Source: Anolis sagrei
Lineage: Eukaryota > Chordata > Lepidosauria > Squamata > Anolidae
Direction: 5' to 3'
DNA: 64,000 nucleotides
NCBI RefSeq assembly: GCF_037176765.1
Contig: NC_090024.1
Location: 249,007,953-249,071,952 of the forward strand
The stretch's first letter is position 1; each line of letters begins with the position of its first letter. Shown here piece after piece: positions 34,501 through 43,450 of the stretch. Below the pieces are notes generated by a model. It saw only the letters and a program-made list of their open reading frames with translations. It made no database searches and was not told where the DNA came from. The position numbers and the translations under genes are program-made.

Positions 34501-37252
34501 ATTCAGCAGTGGAACTCTCTGCCCTGGATGGAGTGTGGTGGAGGCGCCTTCCTTCTTTGGAAGCTTTTAAGCAGAGGCTGGATGGCCATCTGCCAGGGGT
34601 GCTTTGAATGCAATATTCCTGCTTCTTGGCAGAATGGGGTTGGACTGGGTGATGGCCCAGGAGGTCTCTTCCAGCTCTTGGATTCTAGGATTCTATAACA
34701 ATATTATTTATATTCCCCTCTATCTGCCTGAGGGAATGCAGAGCAGATTACAGAATACGCATCTGGCAAATATTCAATGCCATTATACAATTAACAACAA
34801 AGACGGACAGTGCGTAGACAGAGGCAAGGCTTCCCTCTTTTTCATCTCTGGCATTTATTTATTTATTTGCAGTATTTATATTCCGCCCTTCTCACCCCAA
34901 ATGGGACTCAGGATGGATCACAATGCTCACAGTATACACGGCAAACATTCAGTGCCACTTTCTAGACATACAAGACAGACAGAAAGAGGTATTTCGGCAT
35001 TTTCCAACTTTGGCGCCTTGAGGTTATGCTTGATTTTGGCCACAAGAGGCGCTGTGGCTCCATCCTCTATGACAACGAGCCCTTTTGGATCGTAGAATTT
35101 CCCTCCTTGTTCTTTGATCGCCAGCATTTTTATGGTGTCCTAAAATACCTCCCCACTCAAGCTTGTCTACTCACAGCTCAGCTGTTTTTGAACTGCTTAT
35201 GTGGACAGTGAGCTTAGCCTAACGGTCAGGTGCTCAATCTGACTCAGGCTTCGAATTGGCCACCTTCTGGTCGGCAATGATGGATTGCTGCTGGCCATTA
35301 ATCAGCTATGCTACACCACGTCACCTGGAGGCTGTGCTTGACTGGGGCATGAGGAGGGGCTGCTGTTCCATTACTCCATATTGAGGAGCCTGTTGTCCTG
35401 TGGACCCCTTCTTGATCAAATTGCTGGCATGTTTTTCAGGGCTGCCTTTCACCTCCCCACCAAAGCGGTACCTATTTATCTACTCACATTGCTGTTTTCG
35501 AACTACTAGGTGGGCAGAAGCTAGGGCTGACAGTTTATTTATTATTTATTTATTATTACACTTGTATACCGCTAATATCTCAGCCTAAGTCGGCGACTCA
35601 TTGCGGTTTACAACATCTAAAAACAACAATATTCAATTTAAAAGCATAAAAACACATATAAAATACAGAATTATTGGGCCACCAATAACAATCCAAGTGC
35701 ATCTCGTAACTGGGATCACAATCCAAATTCGTCGTCCGTAATTACCAGTCCTTTATCGTCAAGGTTTGTTTCGTCGGATTATCCAAATGCTTGTTCAAAC
35801 ATCCATGTCTTAAGTTTTTTCCGAAACGCCATCAGCGAAGGGGCTGACCTTATCTCTATAGGGAGGATGTTCCAAAGCCGGGGGGCCACCACAGAAAAGG
35901 CCCTCTCTCTCGTTCCCGCCAGCCGCATCTGTGAAGCCGGCGGGATAGAGAGCAGGGACTCCCCAGAAGATCTTAGGGTCCTGGCGGGCTGATAGGCTGA
36001 GATACGTTCGGATAGATAAGCTCACCCCAACCTCCAGCTTGAACTGCCAATCTTCTAGTCAGCAAGATTTTCTGTAGCTGTCAGTTTAACCTGCCGTGCT
36101 AACAACAGCCCCTTTCCACAACAGGTGTGGAAAGGGGGGAGGCCAGGGGATGAGACCATGTAGGAACCCATCGTCCCCCAGGCTGGGCTCGGAGGGCATG
36201 TGGGGTGCAAAGATATGCTGAAAAGGGTTGCTTGTCTGTTACTTTCTGCCCTAAACTTGGTGAGGAGGTTTCATGCAGCTCTGTTCTTTGAAGGAGGGGT
36301 TTCCCAGTGCAAACACATAGCTAATGTTTTCAGACAAAGGTAGGGAACTGAAGTGGGGAATCCCATGACTTGAGTGCCCTCCTCAAAGGTTGCACCACCA
36401 GAGTGCTTGGAGGGTTGCCCTTCCGGTCATGCCTTCCTTACCATCGGGAAATTGGGACACACCTTTGGATGGTATCACGCCCTTGAAGGAGCATCACTGA
36501 GGGTGCATCTACACCTGGGGCAACTTTGGCCCTCCCTCCCTTCCTCCAGGTGTTTTGGACTTCAACTCCCACAACTCCTAACATCTGTTTGAAGTCCAAA
36601 ACACCTGGAGGGAGGGAGGGCCAAAGTTGGCCCAGGCCTGATCTACACTTTGGAATTAATGCACTTGGGTCCCACTTAACTGCCAAGGCTCAATACTACA
36701 ATACAATTGTGGGAGTTGTAGTTTGGTGCGGCACCAGCATTCTTTGGCAGAGAAGGCTAAAGGCCTTCCCTTGATTTCATAGCAATGAGCCATGAACTTG
36801 GTGGGCCAAGCGGCATTCGTTCTCCAGTGTCGATAGAGACACCCTACAAAGAATCATAGAATCATAGAATCATAGAATCAAAGAGTTGGAAGAGACCTCC
36901 TGGGCCATCATCCAGTCCAACCCCATTCTGCCAAGAAGCAGGAATATTGCATTCCAATCACCCCTGACAGATGGCCATCCAGCCTCTGCTTAAAAGCTTC
37001 CAAAGAAGGAGCCTCCACCACACTCCCACTGGGGCAGAGAGTTCCACTGCTGAACGGCTCTCACAGTCAGGAAGTTCTTCCTCATGTTCAGATGGAATCT
37101 CCTCTCTCTGCAAGAGGCAGCGCCATTGATCGGAAGTGTTGCTCCCCCCATTTGCCACCCCTACCTTTCCTCTCGGCTGTGGCGGAGGGCAGCTCGGTCC
37201 AAATGGCGAAGAGAGCCATCAGGAAGAGGAGGACTGTGCTGCTGGCCTTCAT
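27319..37252 (-). CDS. Gene B: secreted Kunitz-WAP protein, 137 aa
   Basis: Four exons were read directly: signal 37165-37252, Kunitz 33524-33691, WAP 29611-29757 and terminal 27319-27329. Together they give 414 nt, or 137 residues plus stop. All junctions are phase 1 with GT-AG borders. The signal peptide ([18 protein letters not shown]...) is followed by a canonical Kunitz domain with Leu at P1. Next comes a short linker ALPPKGSG and a WAP domain, then three C-terminal residues GYS. A secreted, disulfide-rich serine-protease inhibitor is expected; Leu at P1 suits elastase- or chymotrypsin-like targets. A TTTAAA box 59 bp above the ATG and an AATAAA 104 bp past the stop frame the gene. Its introns hold L2, CR1, R4-like, SINE and LTR insertions. 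The Kunitz-before-WAP order is that of snake ku-wap-fusin, opposite to mammalian EPPIN. Confidence 0.85.
27330..27803. other. Gene B last intron, unassigned part
   Basis: Its left end (GTGGAGACATATTCTCCCCT) resembles the matching place in gene C near 49341, so it is ancestral intron sequence. Confidence 0.4.
27804..27897. mobile_element. MITE family 1, short copy
   Basis: GGCATGGGCCAACTTCGTCC and GAGTTGGCCCATGCCTGC ends with most of the centre deleted. Confidence 0.65.
27930..29447 (+). mobile_element. L2-type LINE 3' end, split by CR1
   Basis: 27930-28543 encodes L2 C-terminal residues ([51 protein letters not shown]). The 3' UTR resumes at 29284 and ends GTAAGCCGCCCCGAGTCCCC and an AATA-rich tail. 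CR1 28544-29283 is nested inside. There is an in-frame stop after LPVQF. Confidence 0.85.
28544..29283 (+). mobile_element. CR1 LINE 3' end nested in L2
   Basis: Long frame 28503-29198 encoding the CR1 C-terminal region through DGHLSGVI-stop; tail GATTCTATGATTCTA. Confidence 0.93.
29611..29757 (-). CDS. Gene B WAP-domain exon
   Basis: This exon is 147 nt, phase 1 to phase 1, acceptor TTCCAG and donor GTACGG. It encodes eight cysteines with the CC pair in [12 protein letters not shown]. Length and motif match the gene C WAP exon, which is also 147 nt, pointing to a recent common ancestor. Confidence 0.9.
29855..30490 (+). mobile_element. R4-like LINE tail, split by CR1
   Basis: Left part reads [20 protein letters not shown] then [11 protein letters not shown], like R4/Dong LINE C-termini. 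Right part 30347-30490 ends in TTTTGTGTCAATAAAATAAT. The CR1 30001-30346 separates them. A second, unsplit copy of the same tail at 31329-31528 shows the empty site. Confidence 0.6.
30001..30346 (+). mobile_element. Short CR1 nested in R4-like LINE
   Basis: Starts TGATAGCCATGTATAAATAT, almost the same truncation point as 30560. It ends in the TTCTATGA tail. Comparison with 31329-31400 shows clean insertion with a possible 4-bp AATA duplication. Confidence 0.9.
30503..31325 (+). mobile_element. L2-tailed tRNA-type SINE, split by CR1
   Basis: Head CCGGGATTGTGGCGCAGCGG (30503-30559); body and L2-like tail 30916-31325. CR1 30560-30915 is nested inside, with AAAG at both edges. Confidence 0.85.
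30560..30915 (+). mobile_element. Short CR1 nested in SINE
   Basis: Starts ATATGATAGCCATGTATAAA and ends GATTCTATGATTCTATG. It encodes only the last part of the CR1 frame. Confidence 0.92.
31329..31528 (+). mobile_element. R4-like LINE tail with (AAT)n
   Basis: Same sequence as around 29980-30490 but uninterrupted, followed by about 13 AAT units at 31487-31528. Confidence 0.6.
31640..32222 (-). mobile_element. Sauria SINE, split by CR1
   Basis: Reverse Sauria parts CACATTGCCAGCATGGCTGC and CACATTTGCATGTTTTTGAA on the left, and CTAGGTTGGCAGGAGCTAGG to TAACCCACTGCATCACCACG on the right. CR1 31858-32097 is nested inside. Confidence 0.8.
31858..32097 (+). mobile_element. Very short CR1 nested in Sauria SINE
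   Basis: Begins CTTCCATCTGAACATGAGGA, carries the last 70 or so CR1 codons and the 3' tail. Confidence 0.9.
32235..32352. repeat. Repeat X, palindromic short form
   Basis: GGGGTGTTGTGTGGTTTCCA at left and GCCATACAGCCCCCAAAACA at right face each other. It continues after the LTR at 32948-32983 (GACTCTGGTCATGAAAGCC). Confidence 0.7.
32358..32942 (+). mobile_element. Solo LTR fossil inside repeat X
   Basis: A 585-bp block with TG...CA ends, flanked by a perfect 5-bp ACAAC duplication (32353-32357 and 32943-32947), splitting repeat X. A 5-bp duplication suits Gypsy or ERV3-type integration. No internal region remains. Exact duplications suggest moderate age. Confidence 0.75.
32990..33234. repeat. 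Extended 245-bp palindrome including MITE family 1
   Basis: The MITE arms (33018-33203) continue outward as an inverted repeat: CATGATGGATGGATCTTAAG at left pairs with the complement at 33212-33234. The centre is CCGCTTAAGCGG. Confidence 0.85.
33524..33691 (-). CDS. Gene B Kunitz-domain exon
   Basis: This exon is 168 nt, phase 1 to phase 1. The cysteine spacing is canonical (8, 15, 7, 12, 3), with WFFN and [13 protein letters not shown] signatures. The P1 residue after the second cysteine is Leu, followed by Ala. The acceptor CCTCCAG lies only about 20 bp from the edge of a CR1 insertion, so most of the upstream intron end is CR1-derived. Confidence 0.92.
33711..34377 (+). mobile_element. 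CR1 LINE with internal duplication
   Basis: Forward CR1 starting TTTGGTTAGACCACTTTACC. A segment of about 120 bp (GGTCTGGAGAACAAGCC to GGAGGAGGGAGCA) occurs twice. The same duplication is found in 38220-39508. It lies about 20 bp from the gene B Kunitz acceptor. Confidence 0.9.
34377..34697 (+). mobile_element. CR1 copy joined head-to-tail to the preceding CR1
   Basis: Starts at GGAGGAGGGAGCAAGCTTG directly after the 3' tail of the previous CR1 and runs to its own GATTCTAGGATTCTA end. Confidence 0.9.
34698..35299 (-). mobile_element. SINE-tail fragments, reverse
   Basis: Two successive reverse L2-tailed SINE pieces (tail at 34853: TTATATTCCGCCCTTCTCAC). A Sauria-like reverse segment follows near 35225-35299 (GGCTTCGAATTGGCCACC). 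Boundaries are approximate. Confidence 0.5.
35300..36115 (-). mobile_element. Sauria SINE, split by L2
   Basis: Left part CACCAAAGCGGTACCTATTT and CTAGGTGGGCAGAAGCTAGG; right part CTCACCCCAACCTCCAGCTT to GTCAGTTTAACCTGCCGTGC. The L2 at 35530-36022 interrupts it. Confidence 0.75.
35530..36022 (-). mobile_element. L2-type LINE 3' end nested in Sauria SINE
   Basis: Reverse L2 3' UTR (GTATACCGCTAATATCTCAG) and the coding end (AAGATCTTAGGGTCCTGGCG). Shorter relative of 5426-6385. Confidence 0.85.
36505..36645. mobile_element. MITE family 1, centre-deleted
   Basis: Arms GGCAACTTTGGCCCTCCCTC and GCCAAAGTTGGCCCAGGCCT around AACATCTG. Confidence 0.7.
36640..36775. mobile_element. MITE family 2 half
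   Basis: GATCTACACTTTGGAATTAA, ACTGCCAAGGCTCAATACTA, GTAGTTTGGTGCGGCACCAG and TTTGGCAGAGAAGGCTAAAG. Confidence 0.6.
36850..37107 (-). mobile_element. CR1 3' end
   Basis: Reverse CR1 from four AGAATCAT units to CATGTTCAGATGGAATCTCC. It ends about 55 bp inside gene B intron 1. Confidence 0.9.
37165..37252 (-). CDS. Gene B signal-peptide exon
   Basis: ATG at 37252-37250 begins a leader of about 27 residues with core [17 protein letters not shown]. The exon ends in phase 1 (AAAG) at donor GTAGGG. The [10 protein letters not shown] region aligns with IWSQLPSVDG of gene D. A CR1 remnant lies about 50 bp into the intron. Confidence 0.85.
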
Positions 37253-37310
37253 GGTGCCTTCTGCCTGCTTCCAGGGGATGCTGGGTGCTGGGGCTCCCTT
37301 GAGTCCCGGA

Positions 37311-37316
37311 TTTAAA
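37311..37316 (-). promoter_or_regulatory. Gene B TATA-like box
   Basis: TTTAAA in the context GGCTTTAAATCCGGGAC lies 59 bp upstream of the gene B ATG. The same context, GGCTTTAAATCAGGACC, lies 53 bp above the gene D ATG, so the element is conserved between paralogues. Gene C has a degenerate version (TTGAAAA near 52847-52853). Confidence 0.6.
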
Positions 37317-37566
37317 GCCTGCCGGAGAGAGGCTGGGCACAGCCCTCCATTGAGCAAGAACGCTCTGCAATTTCCCTGTTGGCTTGATCCATCCAGAGGA
37401 TGAGCCGGAACTCGCTTGGCGGCTTTTGCCCAACCGTGACGCCTGCCCGGTTGCCCTTCCGCGCTTCCTGCATTGCACACTTTGTGAAGCCCCGTGCGCA
37501 CGACTCCTGGCTCTATTGCAAGACCTCTCCTGGAAGGCACGCTTCTGTCCCAACCCAAGCAGAGGT

Positions 37567-37735
37567 CACGTTGGGGTGTTGGGTGGTTTCCGGGCAGTAT
37601 GGCCGTGTCCTAGCAGCATTTTTTCCTGATGTTTCACCTGCATCACGAGAAAGTGCTGTTAGAAGATGGCCATACTGCCCAGGAACCACCCAGCAACACC
37701 CCAGTGATTCTGGCCGTGAAAGCCTTTGACAATAG
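37567..37735. repeat. Repeat X, two arms face to face
   Basis: GTTGGGGTGTTGGGTGGTTT pairs with GGAACCACCCAGCAACACCC; a GCATCACGAGAAAG centre replaces the normal middle. Confidence 0.75.
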
Positions 37736-37739
37736 AGAG

Positions 37740-38017
37740 GTCAAGTTCTCATAAAGGGGGAGCAGTGCAAGAGGGGGCCACAGCCCAGCAAGGCCAAAGC
37801 AGTGGATGATGGGTGCCTCACCCAGATAACATGGGGACCCATGATCCCTCACTACCGGCCCTGCTGGGTGGGGCTGATGGAGGCCGTAGTCCAGGAATGC
37901 CATGGTTGCTCCTCTGGGAGAACACTCTTGCACCCAGGCCACCTGTTGCCATCCTGGGGGGCAAGAGCGGCTGCCCCAGGGCACACAGTTGCTCAGTGAA
38001 GCTTCCGTTAGAGGAAA
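37740..38017. other. Unassigned intergenic stretch
   Basis: Upstream side of gene B; nothing recognised. Confidence 0.35.
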
Positions 38018-38219
38018 GCAGAGGGGTGAACCGGGTGGTCTCCAGATGTTGCCGATACAACTCCCTCCACCCTCATTCAGCATTAGCTCAGCCAATGAGG
38101 GCCACTGGGAGGGCCATACTGACTTGATCCTAGTGCTTGTTTAATTTGTCCCAAGGTGCTGGGAGGCACGGTGGACCACAGCTCTTTCCTCCAGGGAAGT
38201 CACCCCCTGGCCCATTCTG
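38018..38219. repeat. Direct repeat, left copy, flanking CR1
   Basis: GCAGAGGGGTGAAC through CAGATGTTGCCGATACAACT to GAAGTCACCCCCTGGCCC. It matches 39511-39729 over its length with about 10% differences and one gap of about 22 bp. Confidence 0.75.
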
Positions 38220-39508
38220 CGGGAGAGGTCCCTCACGACCTTCTGGCAAGGAAACTAGTCCAATGTGAGCTAGGCAAAACTACGGTGAGGTGGATTCCAG
38301 AGGGTGCTCACTAATGCTTCCTCTTCATCTTGGAAAGAAGTGACAAGTGGAGTGCCGCAGGGTTCCGTCCTGGGCCCGGTCCTGCTCAGGATCTTCATTC
38401 ATGACTTAGATGAAGGGTGAGAAGGCAGGATCATCAAGTTTGCAGACGACACCAGATTGGGAGGGAGAGCCAAGACTCCAGAGGACAGGAGCAGAATTCA
38501 AAATGATCTCCACAGATTAGAGAGATGATGGGCCAAAACTAACAAAATGAAGTTTAACAGGGACAAATGCAAGATACTCCACTTTGGCAGGAAAAACGAA
38601 ATGCAAAGATACAGAATGGGGGACAATGCCTGGCTCGAGAGCAGGACGTGTGGAAAAGATCTTGGAGTCCTCGTGGGGAGGAAGGTGAACATGAGCCAGG
38701 AATGTGATGTGGCGGCAAAAAAAGCCAATGGGATGTTGGCCTGCATCAAGAGGAGCCTAGCGTCTAGATCTAAGGAAGTCCTGCTCCCCATGCTCTATTC
38801 CGCCTTGGTTAGACCACTTTACCTGGAATATTGTGTCCAATTCTGGGCACCACAATTCAAGAGAGATGTTGACTCTAAGCTGGAATGTGTCCAGAGGAGC
38901 GCGACTAAAATGATCAAGGGTCTGGAGAACAAGCCCTATGAGGAGCGGCTTAAGGAGCTGGGCATGTTTAGCCTGAAGAAGAGAAGGATGAGAGGAGATA
39001 GGATAGCCATGTATAAATATGTGAGAGGAAGCCACAGGGAGGAGGGAGCAGATCAGAGGTCTGGAGAACAAGCCCTATGAGGAGCGGCTTAAGGAGCTGG
39101 GCATGTTTAGCCTGAAGAAGAGAAGGCTGAGAGGAGATATGATGAGGGCCATGTATAAATATGTGAGAGGAAGCCACAGGGAGGAGGAGGGAGCAAGCTT
39201 GTTTTCTGCTTCCTTGGAGACTAGGACGCAATGGAACAATGGCTTCAAACTACAAGAGAGGAGATTCCACCTGAACATGAGGAAGAACTTTATGACTGTG
39301 AGAGCCGTTCAGCAGTGGAACTCTCTGCCCCGGAGGGAGTGTGGTGGAGGCTCCTTCTTTGGAAGCTTTTGAACAGAGGCTGGATGGCCATCTGTCAGGG
39401 GTGATTGGAATGCAATGTTCCTGCTTCTTGGCAGAATGGGGTTGGACTGGATGATGGCCCAGGAGGTCTCTTCCAACTCTTTGATTCTATGATTCTGTGA
39501 TTCTATGA
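38220..39508 (+). mobile_element. Longest CR1 LINE copy, with reverse transcriptase part
   Basis: Encodes [14 protein letters not shown] and KFADDTRLGG (reverse transcriptase motifs B and C region), then the CR1 C-terminus with the internal duplication (about 38913-39055 and 39056-39190). It ends GATTCTGTGATTCTATG. Several frame breaks. Flanked by long direct repeats. Confidence 0.93.
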
Positions 39509-39510
39509 AT

Positions 39511-39729
39511 GCAGAGGGTTGAACTGTGTGGTCCCCAGATGTTGCCAATACAACTCCCTCCATCCTCATTCAGCGTTCGCTCAGCCAAAGAGGTCCACTG
39601 GGAGATGTAGTTTAGCAACATCTGGAGGGCTGCACTTCCTTGATCCTAGTGCTTGTTTGTCCCAAGGTGTTGGGGGGTACGGTGGACTACAGCTCTTTTC
39701 TCCAGGAAAGTCACCCCCGGGTCTGTTCT
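39511..39729. repeat. Direct repeat, right copy, flanking CR1
   Basis: GCAGAGGGTTGAAC to AAAGTCACCCCCGGGTCTGT; partner of 38018-38219. It keeps 22 bp (TAGTTTAGCAACATCTGGAG region) missing from the left copy. Confidence 0.75.
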
Positions 39730-40285
39730 GTGGCACTCATGGCGATTGGGAAGTGGTGGCCTTGGTGGAGAAGGCCTTTCCAAAGGCTGCTCCTTTGGGC
39801 TTCTTCCAGGGGCACGTTGGGTGCCAGCTGCCAAGGGAGGGGGCGAGCTCTCTTCCCGGCACTGAGCTTCCTCTTGGGTGGCCATCATTATTCCCCTGAG
39901 GGGAAAGTCCTTGGCCAAGTTTTCCCCGAGAGTGTCCCGAGTAAGTGTTCCTGTTCCTTGAAACACTCGACTGAAAGACAGGTCAATCCACTGTGCTCAA
40001 GGCTTCCCTCCCTCCATTCCTCCCTCCCTCCATTCCTTCCTTCCTTCCTTCCTTCCTTCCTTCCTTCCTTCCTTCCTTCCAGTAAGTGCTGCAAGCTATG
40101 GTTGCTCCACCGATGGCATGATGCACTTTCCCTGGTGAAGGGCTGGCTCTGCCCTATTGACATCATATTGACATCTGAAGCAGGTCCAGGGAGTGAGCGA
40201 TTGCAGTTCTGTGGGGAAAGAGGCTGCTTGGCAAGTTCCTGGCCGTGAAATATGCAAGCCTGACCGGTGAGAAGGGAGGAATCAT
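39730..40285. other. Unassigned stretch with (TTCC)n
   Basis: About 13 TTCC units at 40029-40080; nothing else recognised. Confidence 0.5.
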
Positions 40286-41315
40286 TGAGTCATAGAGTTG
40301 GAGGAGATCCCAATGGCCCCCCAGTCTGCCAGGCAGGAAAATCAAAGCCCTCCTGGCAGATGGCCCCCCAGCCTCTACTGAAGGGCCTCCAAAGAAGAAG
40401 CCTGCCCTGGACTCCAAGGCAGAGAGTTCCACTGCTGGACAGCTCTTCTTAAGGTCAGGAAGGTCTTCCTCATGTTTGGGTGGAATCTCCTTTCTTGTCC
40501 TTTGAAGCCATGGCTCCACTGAGTCCTCTTCTCCAGGGCAGCAGAAAGGAAGCCCCCTCCCTCTGTCTTACAAATTATGAAACACGGCTCTCATGTTTCC
40601 TCTCAGCCTTCTCTTCTAAGCTACACTTGGGCATAAACATTGAAATGCACAGATATAGGGCAGCAGGTGGGGAGGGGGCCGGTGACCTGACTTGAAAATG
40701 GCATCCTTACACAGGGATCCATGTGTCTGAGGCGACCACCAGCTGAGCATGAGTTCACAGTGTTGACGTGGCAGCTAAAAAGGCCCATGTGATAGCCAGT
40801 GCTAGGCTGCATCAGCAGGAGGAATACATCAAAGGACGTCCCATGCTATTCTGCTTTGGCCAGACCTCACCAGGGATAATCAGCCCGTGTCCACTTCTGG
40901 GCCAAGCCATCTAAGAAAGGGATGGGCAAAATGGAAGGTGTCCAGGGATTGGTGACCAGAACGGCCAAAGGTCTGGAAGCCAAGCCCTATGAGGATGGCT
41001 TGGAGACATGAAGGTCAGGAGAGCCGTGTTTGCATATCTTGGAGGGATGATCCATTGAGGGAGCTTGTTTTCTGCCAGTCTAGAGACTTAGACACAACGG
41101 AGCAATGGGTTCAAGCTACAGAAGGAGAACCTCTCAAGGAGTACGGCTGTCTGATAGAGGAGTATGTTTCAGCCTGGGAGTCCAGTGGAGTCTCCTTCTC
41201 CTTCTCTGGAGGCTGGGTGGCCATCTATCGGGAGGGCTTGGATTGTGTTTCCCTGTATGGCAGAAGGTTGGACCGAATGGCACTTGAGATCTCTCCTGTG
41301 GTTCTATACCAGCAA
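40286..41315 (-). mobile_element. Old CR1 pieces: reverse 40286-40618, forward 40640-41315
   Basis: Reverse tail GAGTCATAGAGTTGGAGGAG. Then a forward, much diverged body with GGCCAGACCTCACC, TCTGGAAGCCAAGCCCTATG and a final tail. The two face each other. Confidence 0.65.
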
Positions 41316-41865
41316 GACGGGTATCTCTGCCTTCATTGGAGGCTCCTAAGACAGCCCTGCTCTGCCCAAGAAGCAAGAGGGCCCAAGAGGGATCTCCAGT
41401 CCAGCAGAACTCCAGCCAGGAGACAAGGCGAAGTTGGGCTGGTTGCATCCACGAGGCTCATCTTAGGAGTCTGGAAGATTCACTCTATGACCTTGCATTA
41501 TTTATGGGCAATACTATTCTCTTTCGCTGCTGATGAAGATTCATTGGAATGGCCCCATGTATTTATTACAGCCTGGCCAACTCTTGCTTGCATTTTGCCA
41601 ATGACACAAGGCTTGTGGGTGGCAGGCACTTGGCCCTCCTTCCTGTGTCCAGACATAGGATGGATTGCAGCCTGACTCCTTTGTCCATCACGGACCACCG
41701 TATTCTAGGTTGAAACAACAGCTTATTATGGACCTTCCCTTGCTGTCTCCCACATGAGACAAAGCTGAATGCCATTGCCCAGAGGCTGCTCTGTGCTCTT
41801 TGGGTTAAGTTGTGCTCCTTACATGCACACCACCTGGAGCACGTGGTATTCTTCTGCTTTGTTGT
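41315..41865. other. Unassigned stretch
   Basis: No recognised gene or repeat. Confidence 0.35.
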
Positions 41866-42590
41866 ATTGTTGTTGTTCATTCATTCAGTCATCTCCGACT
41901 CTTCGTGACCTCATGGACCAGCCCACGCCAGAGCTCCCTGTCAGCCGTCACCACCCCCAGCTCCTTCAAGGTCAGTCCAGTCACTTCAAGGATGCCGTCC
42001 ATCCATCTTGCCCTTGGTCGGCCCCTCTTCCTTTTGCCTTCCACTTTCCCCAGCATCGTTGTCTTCTCCAGGTTTTGCTGTCTCCTCATGATGTGGCCAA
42101 AGGACTTCCACTTTGTCTCTAGTCTCCTTCCCTCCAGTGAGCTTTAGTCGGGCTTTCTTTCCTGGAGGATGGACTGGTTGGATCTTCTCGCAGTCCAAGG
42201 CAGTTTCCGGACTTTCCTCCAACACCACAGCTCAAAAGCATCGATCTTCCTTCGCTCGGCCTTCCCTCAGGTCCAGCTCTCACATCCGTAGGTGACTACA
42301 GGGAATACCATGGCTTGGACTAGGCAATGGATCTTGGTTGCCAGTGTGAGGTCTCTACTCTTCACTCTTTGATCGAGACTGGACATGGCTCTCCTCCCAA
42401 GAAGGAAGCGTCTTCTGATTTCCTGGCCGCAGTCTGCATCTGCACTCATCTTTGCGCCTAGAAATATAAAGTCTGTCACGGCCTCCACATTTTCTCCCTC
42501 TATTTCCCAGTTTGTTTTATTATGAGGTTTGATTGTGGTTTTATTGCAGGTTGGACATCTCTCATTCAGAAATCCAAAGCTGTCCACCTG
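41866..42590 (-). mobile_element. RTE-BovB LINE 3' part
   Basis: Reverse copy encoding NWEIEGENVEAVTDFIFLGA, RRRFLLGRRAMSSLDQRVKS, FPVVTYGCESWT and, after a frame change, TMLGKVEGKRKRGRPRARWM. It ends in GTTGTTGTTCATTCATTCAG. Clearly BovB. Confidence 0.92.
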
Positions 42591-43450
42591 GGAGGCTGAG
42601 GGCCCGTCCAGGCAGCACCTTCATGCCAGGAGATCCCGCAGCAATCAGGAGGCTGGCCAGAGGTCCTTCCTTGTAGACCCCTAAGTAATTGCTACAAAAG
42701 GCAAAAAATGTGAGATTTCCAGGTGTGGGAATATCGCGGTTTTTAACAAAATATACGTATTTTCGCATGTCAGTACATCCCTACAATCAGAAATCATGGG
42801 ATTGTTTATCTGGATTTGTTCCCAGGTTTTAGATGCTTGTTCCTGATTGGTCAGTTCCTAAAACGAGGGTGTGGTTTGTGTGGAAGGCCAAAACTTTGTT
42901 GTGGGAAGAGGAACTTCTTCCTTCACCTGTTTAATGAAGTTTGTGGCAGAACAATGACGTTGTCCTGGGATGCAACAAGTCCTTTCACAGTAAATATTAC
43001 ACCATGAAACAGGAACAGACACTTTCAAACCAGGAACAGAATGCCATCATTCCTACAATTACTCAAATCTTGTTGTGTGGCCATCTGTGCAGACAGGTCT
43101 CATGGTGTGCTTGTGCCAGGGAACAACAGGATGATGTTTCCGCGTTATACATGTTGGTTCTTCATTGAGTGTTTGCTGATAGAACACGTGTACAGTTTAT
43201 GGCAAAACCTTCCTACTGGCTGTGGGGACATGGATGTGCTGGTTAGGAATGTCCATACTGAGAGCCAAGGTCTTGCAGGTGGCGAATAGGCAAAGCCATG
43301 TGTAACCCAGGAACAGCTCCGTGTTGTTTAATGCCACAAGTACACAACCAAATCTGTCTGGACAGATGGCCAGGCAGCCTGTAAAAAGTGACAATCATGA
43401 CAAGGTTCTGTTCCTAGCTTGAAAGCGTGCCTGTTTCATTGTGTAGTGCT
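42591..43450. other. Unassigned stretch with diverged repeat units
   Basis: 43340-43440 (CTGTCTGGACAGATGGCCAG) is repeated at 44605-44715 with about 25% differences, and weaker traces occur near 43080. The source is unknown. Confidence 0.4.

Noticed and set aside
35037-35055. GGCCACAAGAGGCGCTGTGG as a CTCF site
   Set aside because: The core lacks one G of the GGGGGC run, so the match is weak and lies in SINE debris.
39888-40166. Basic, Glu-Gly-Arg-Lys repeat frame
   Set aside because: It is a translation of the (TTCC)n microsatellite.
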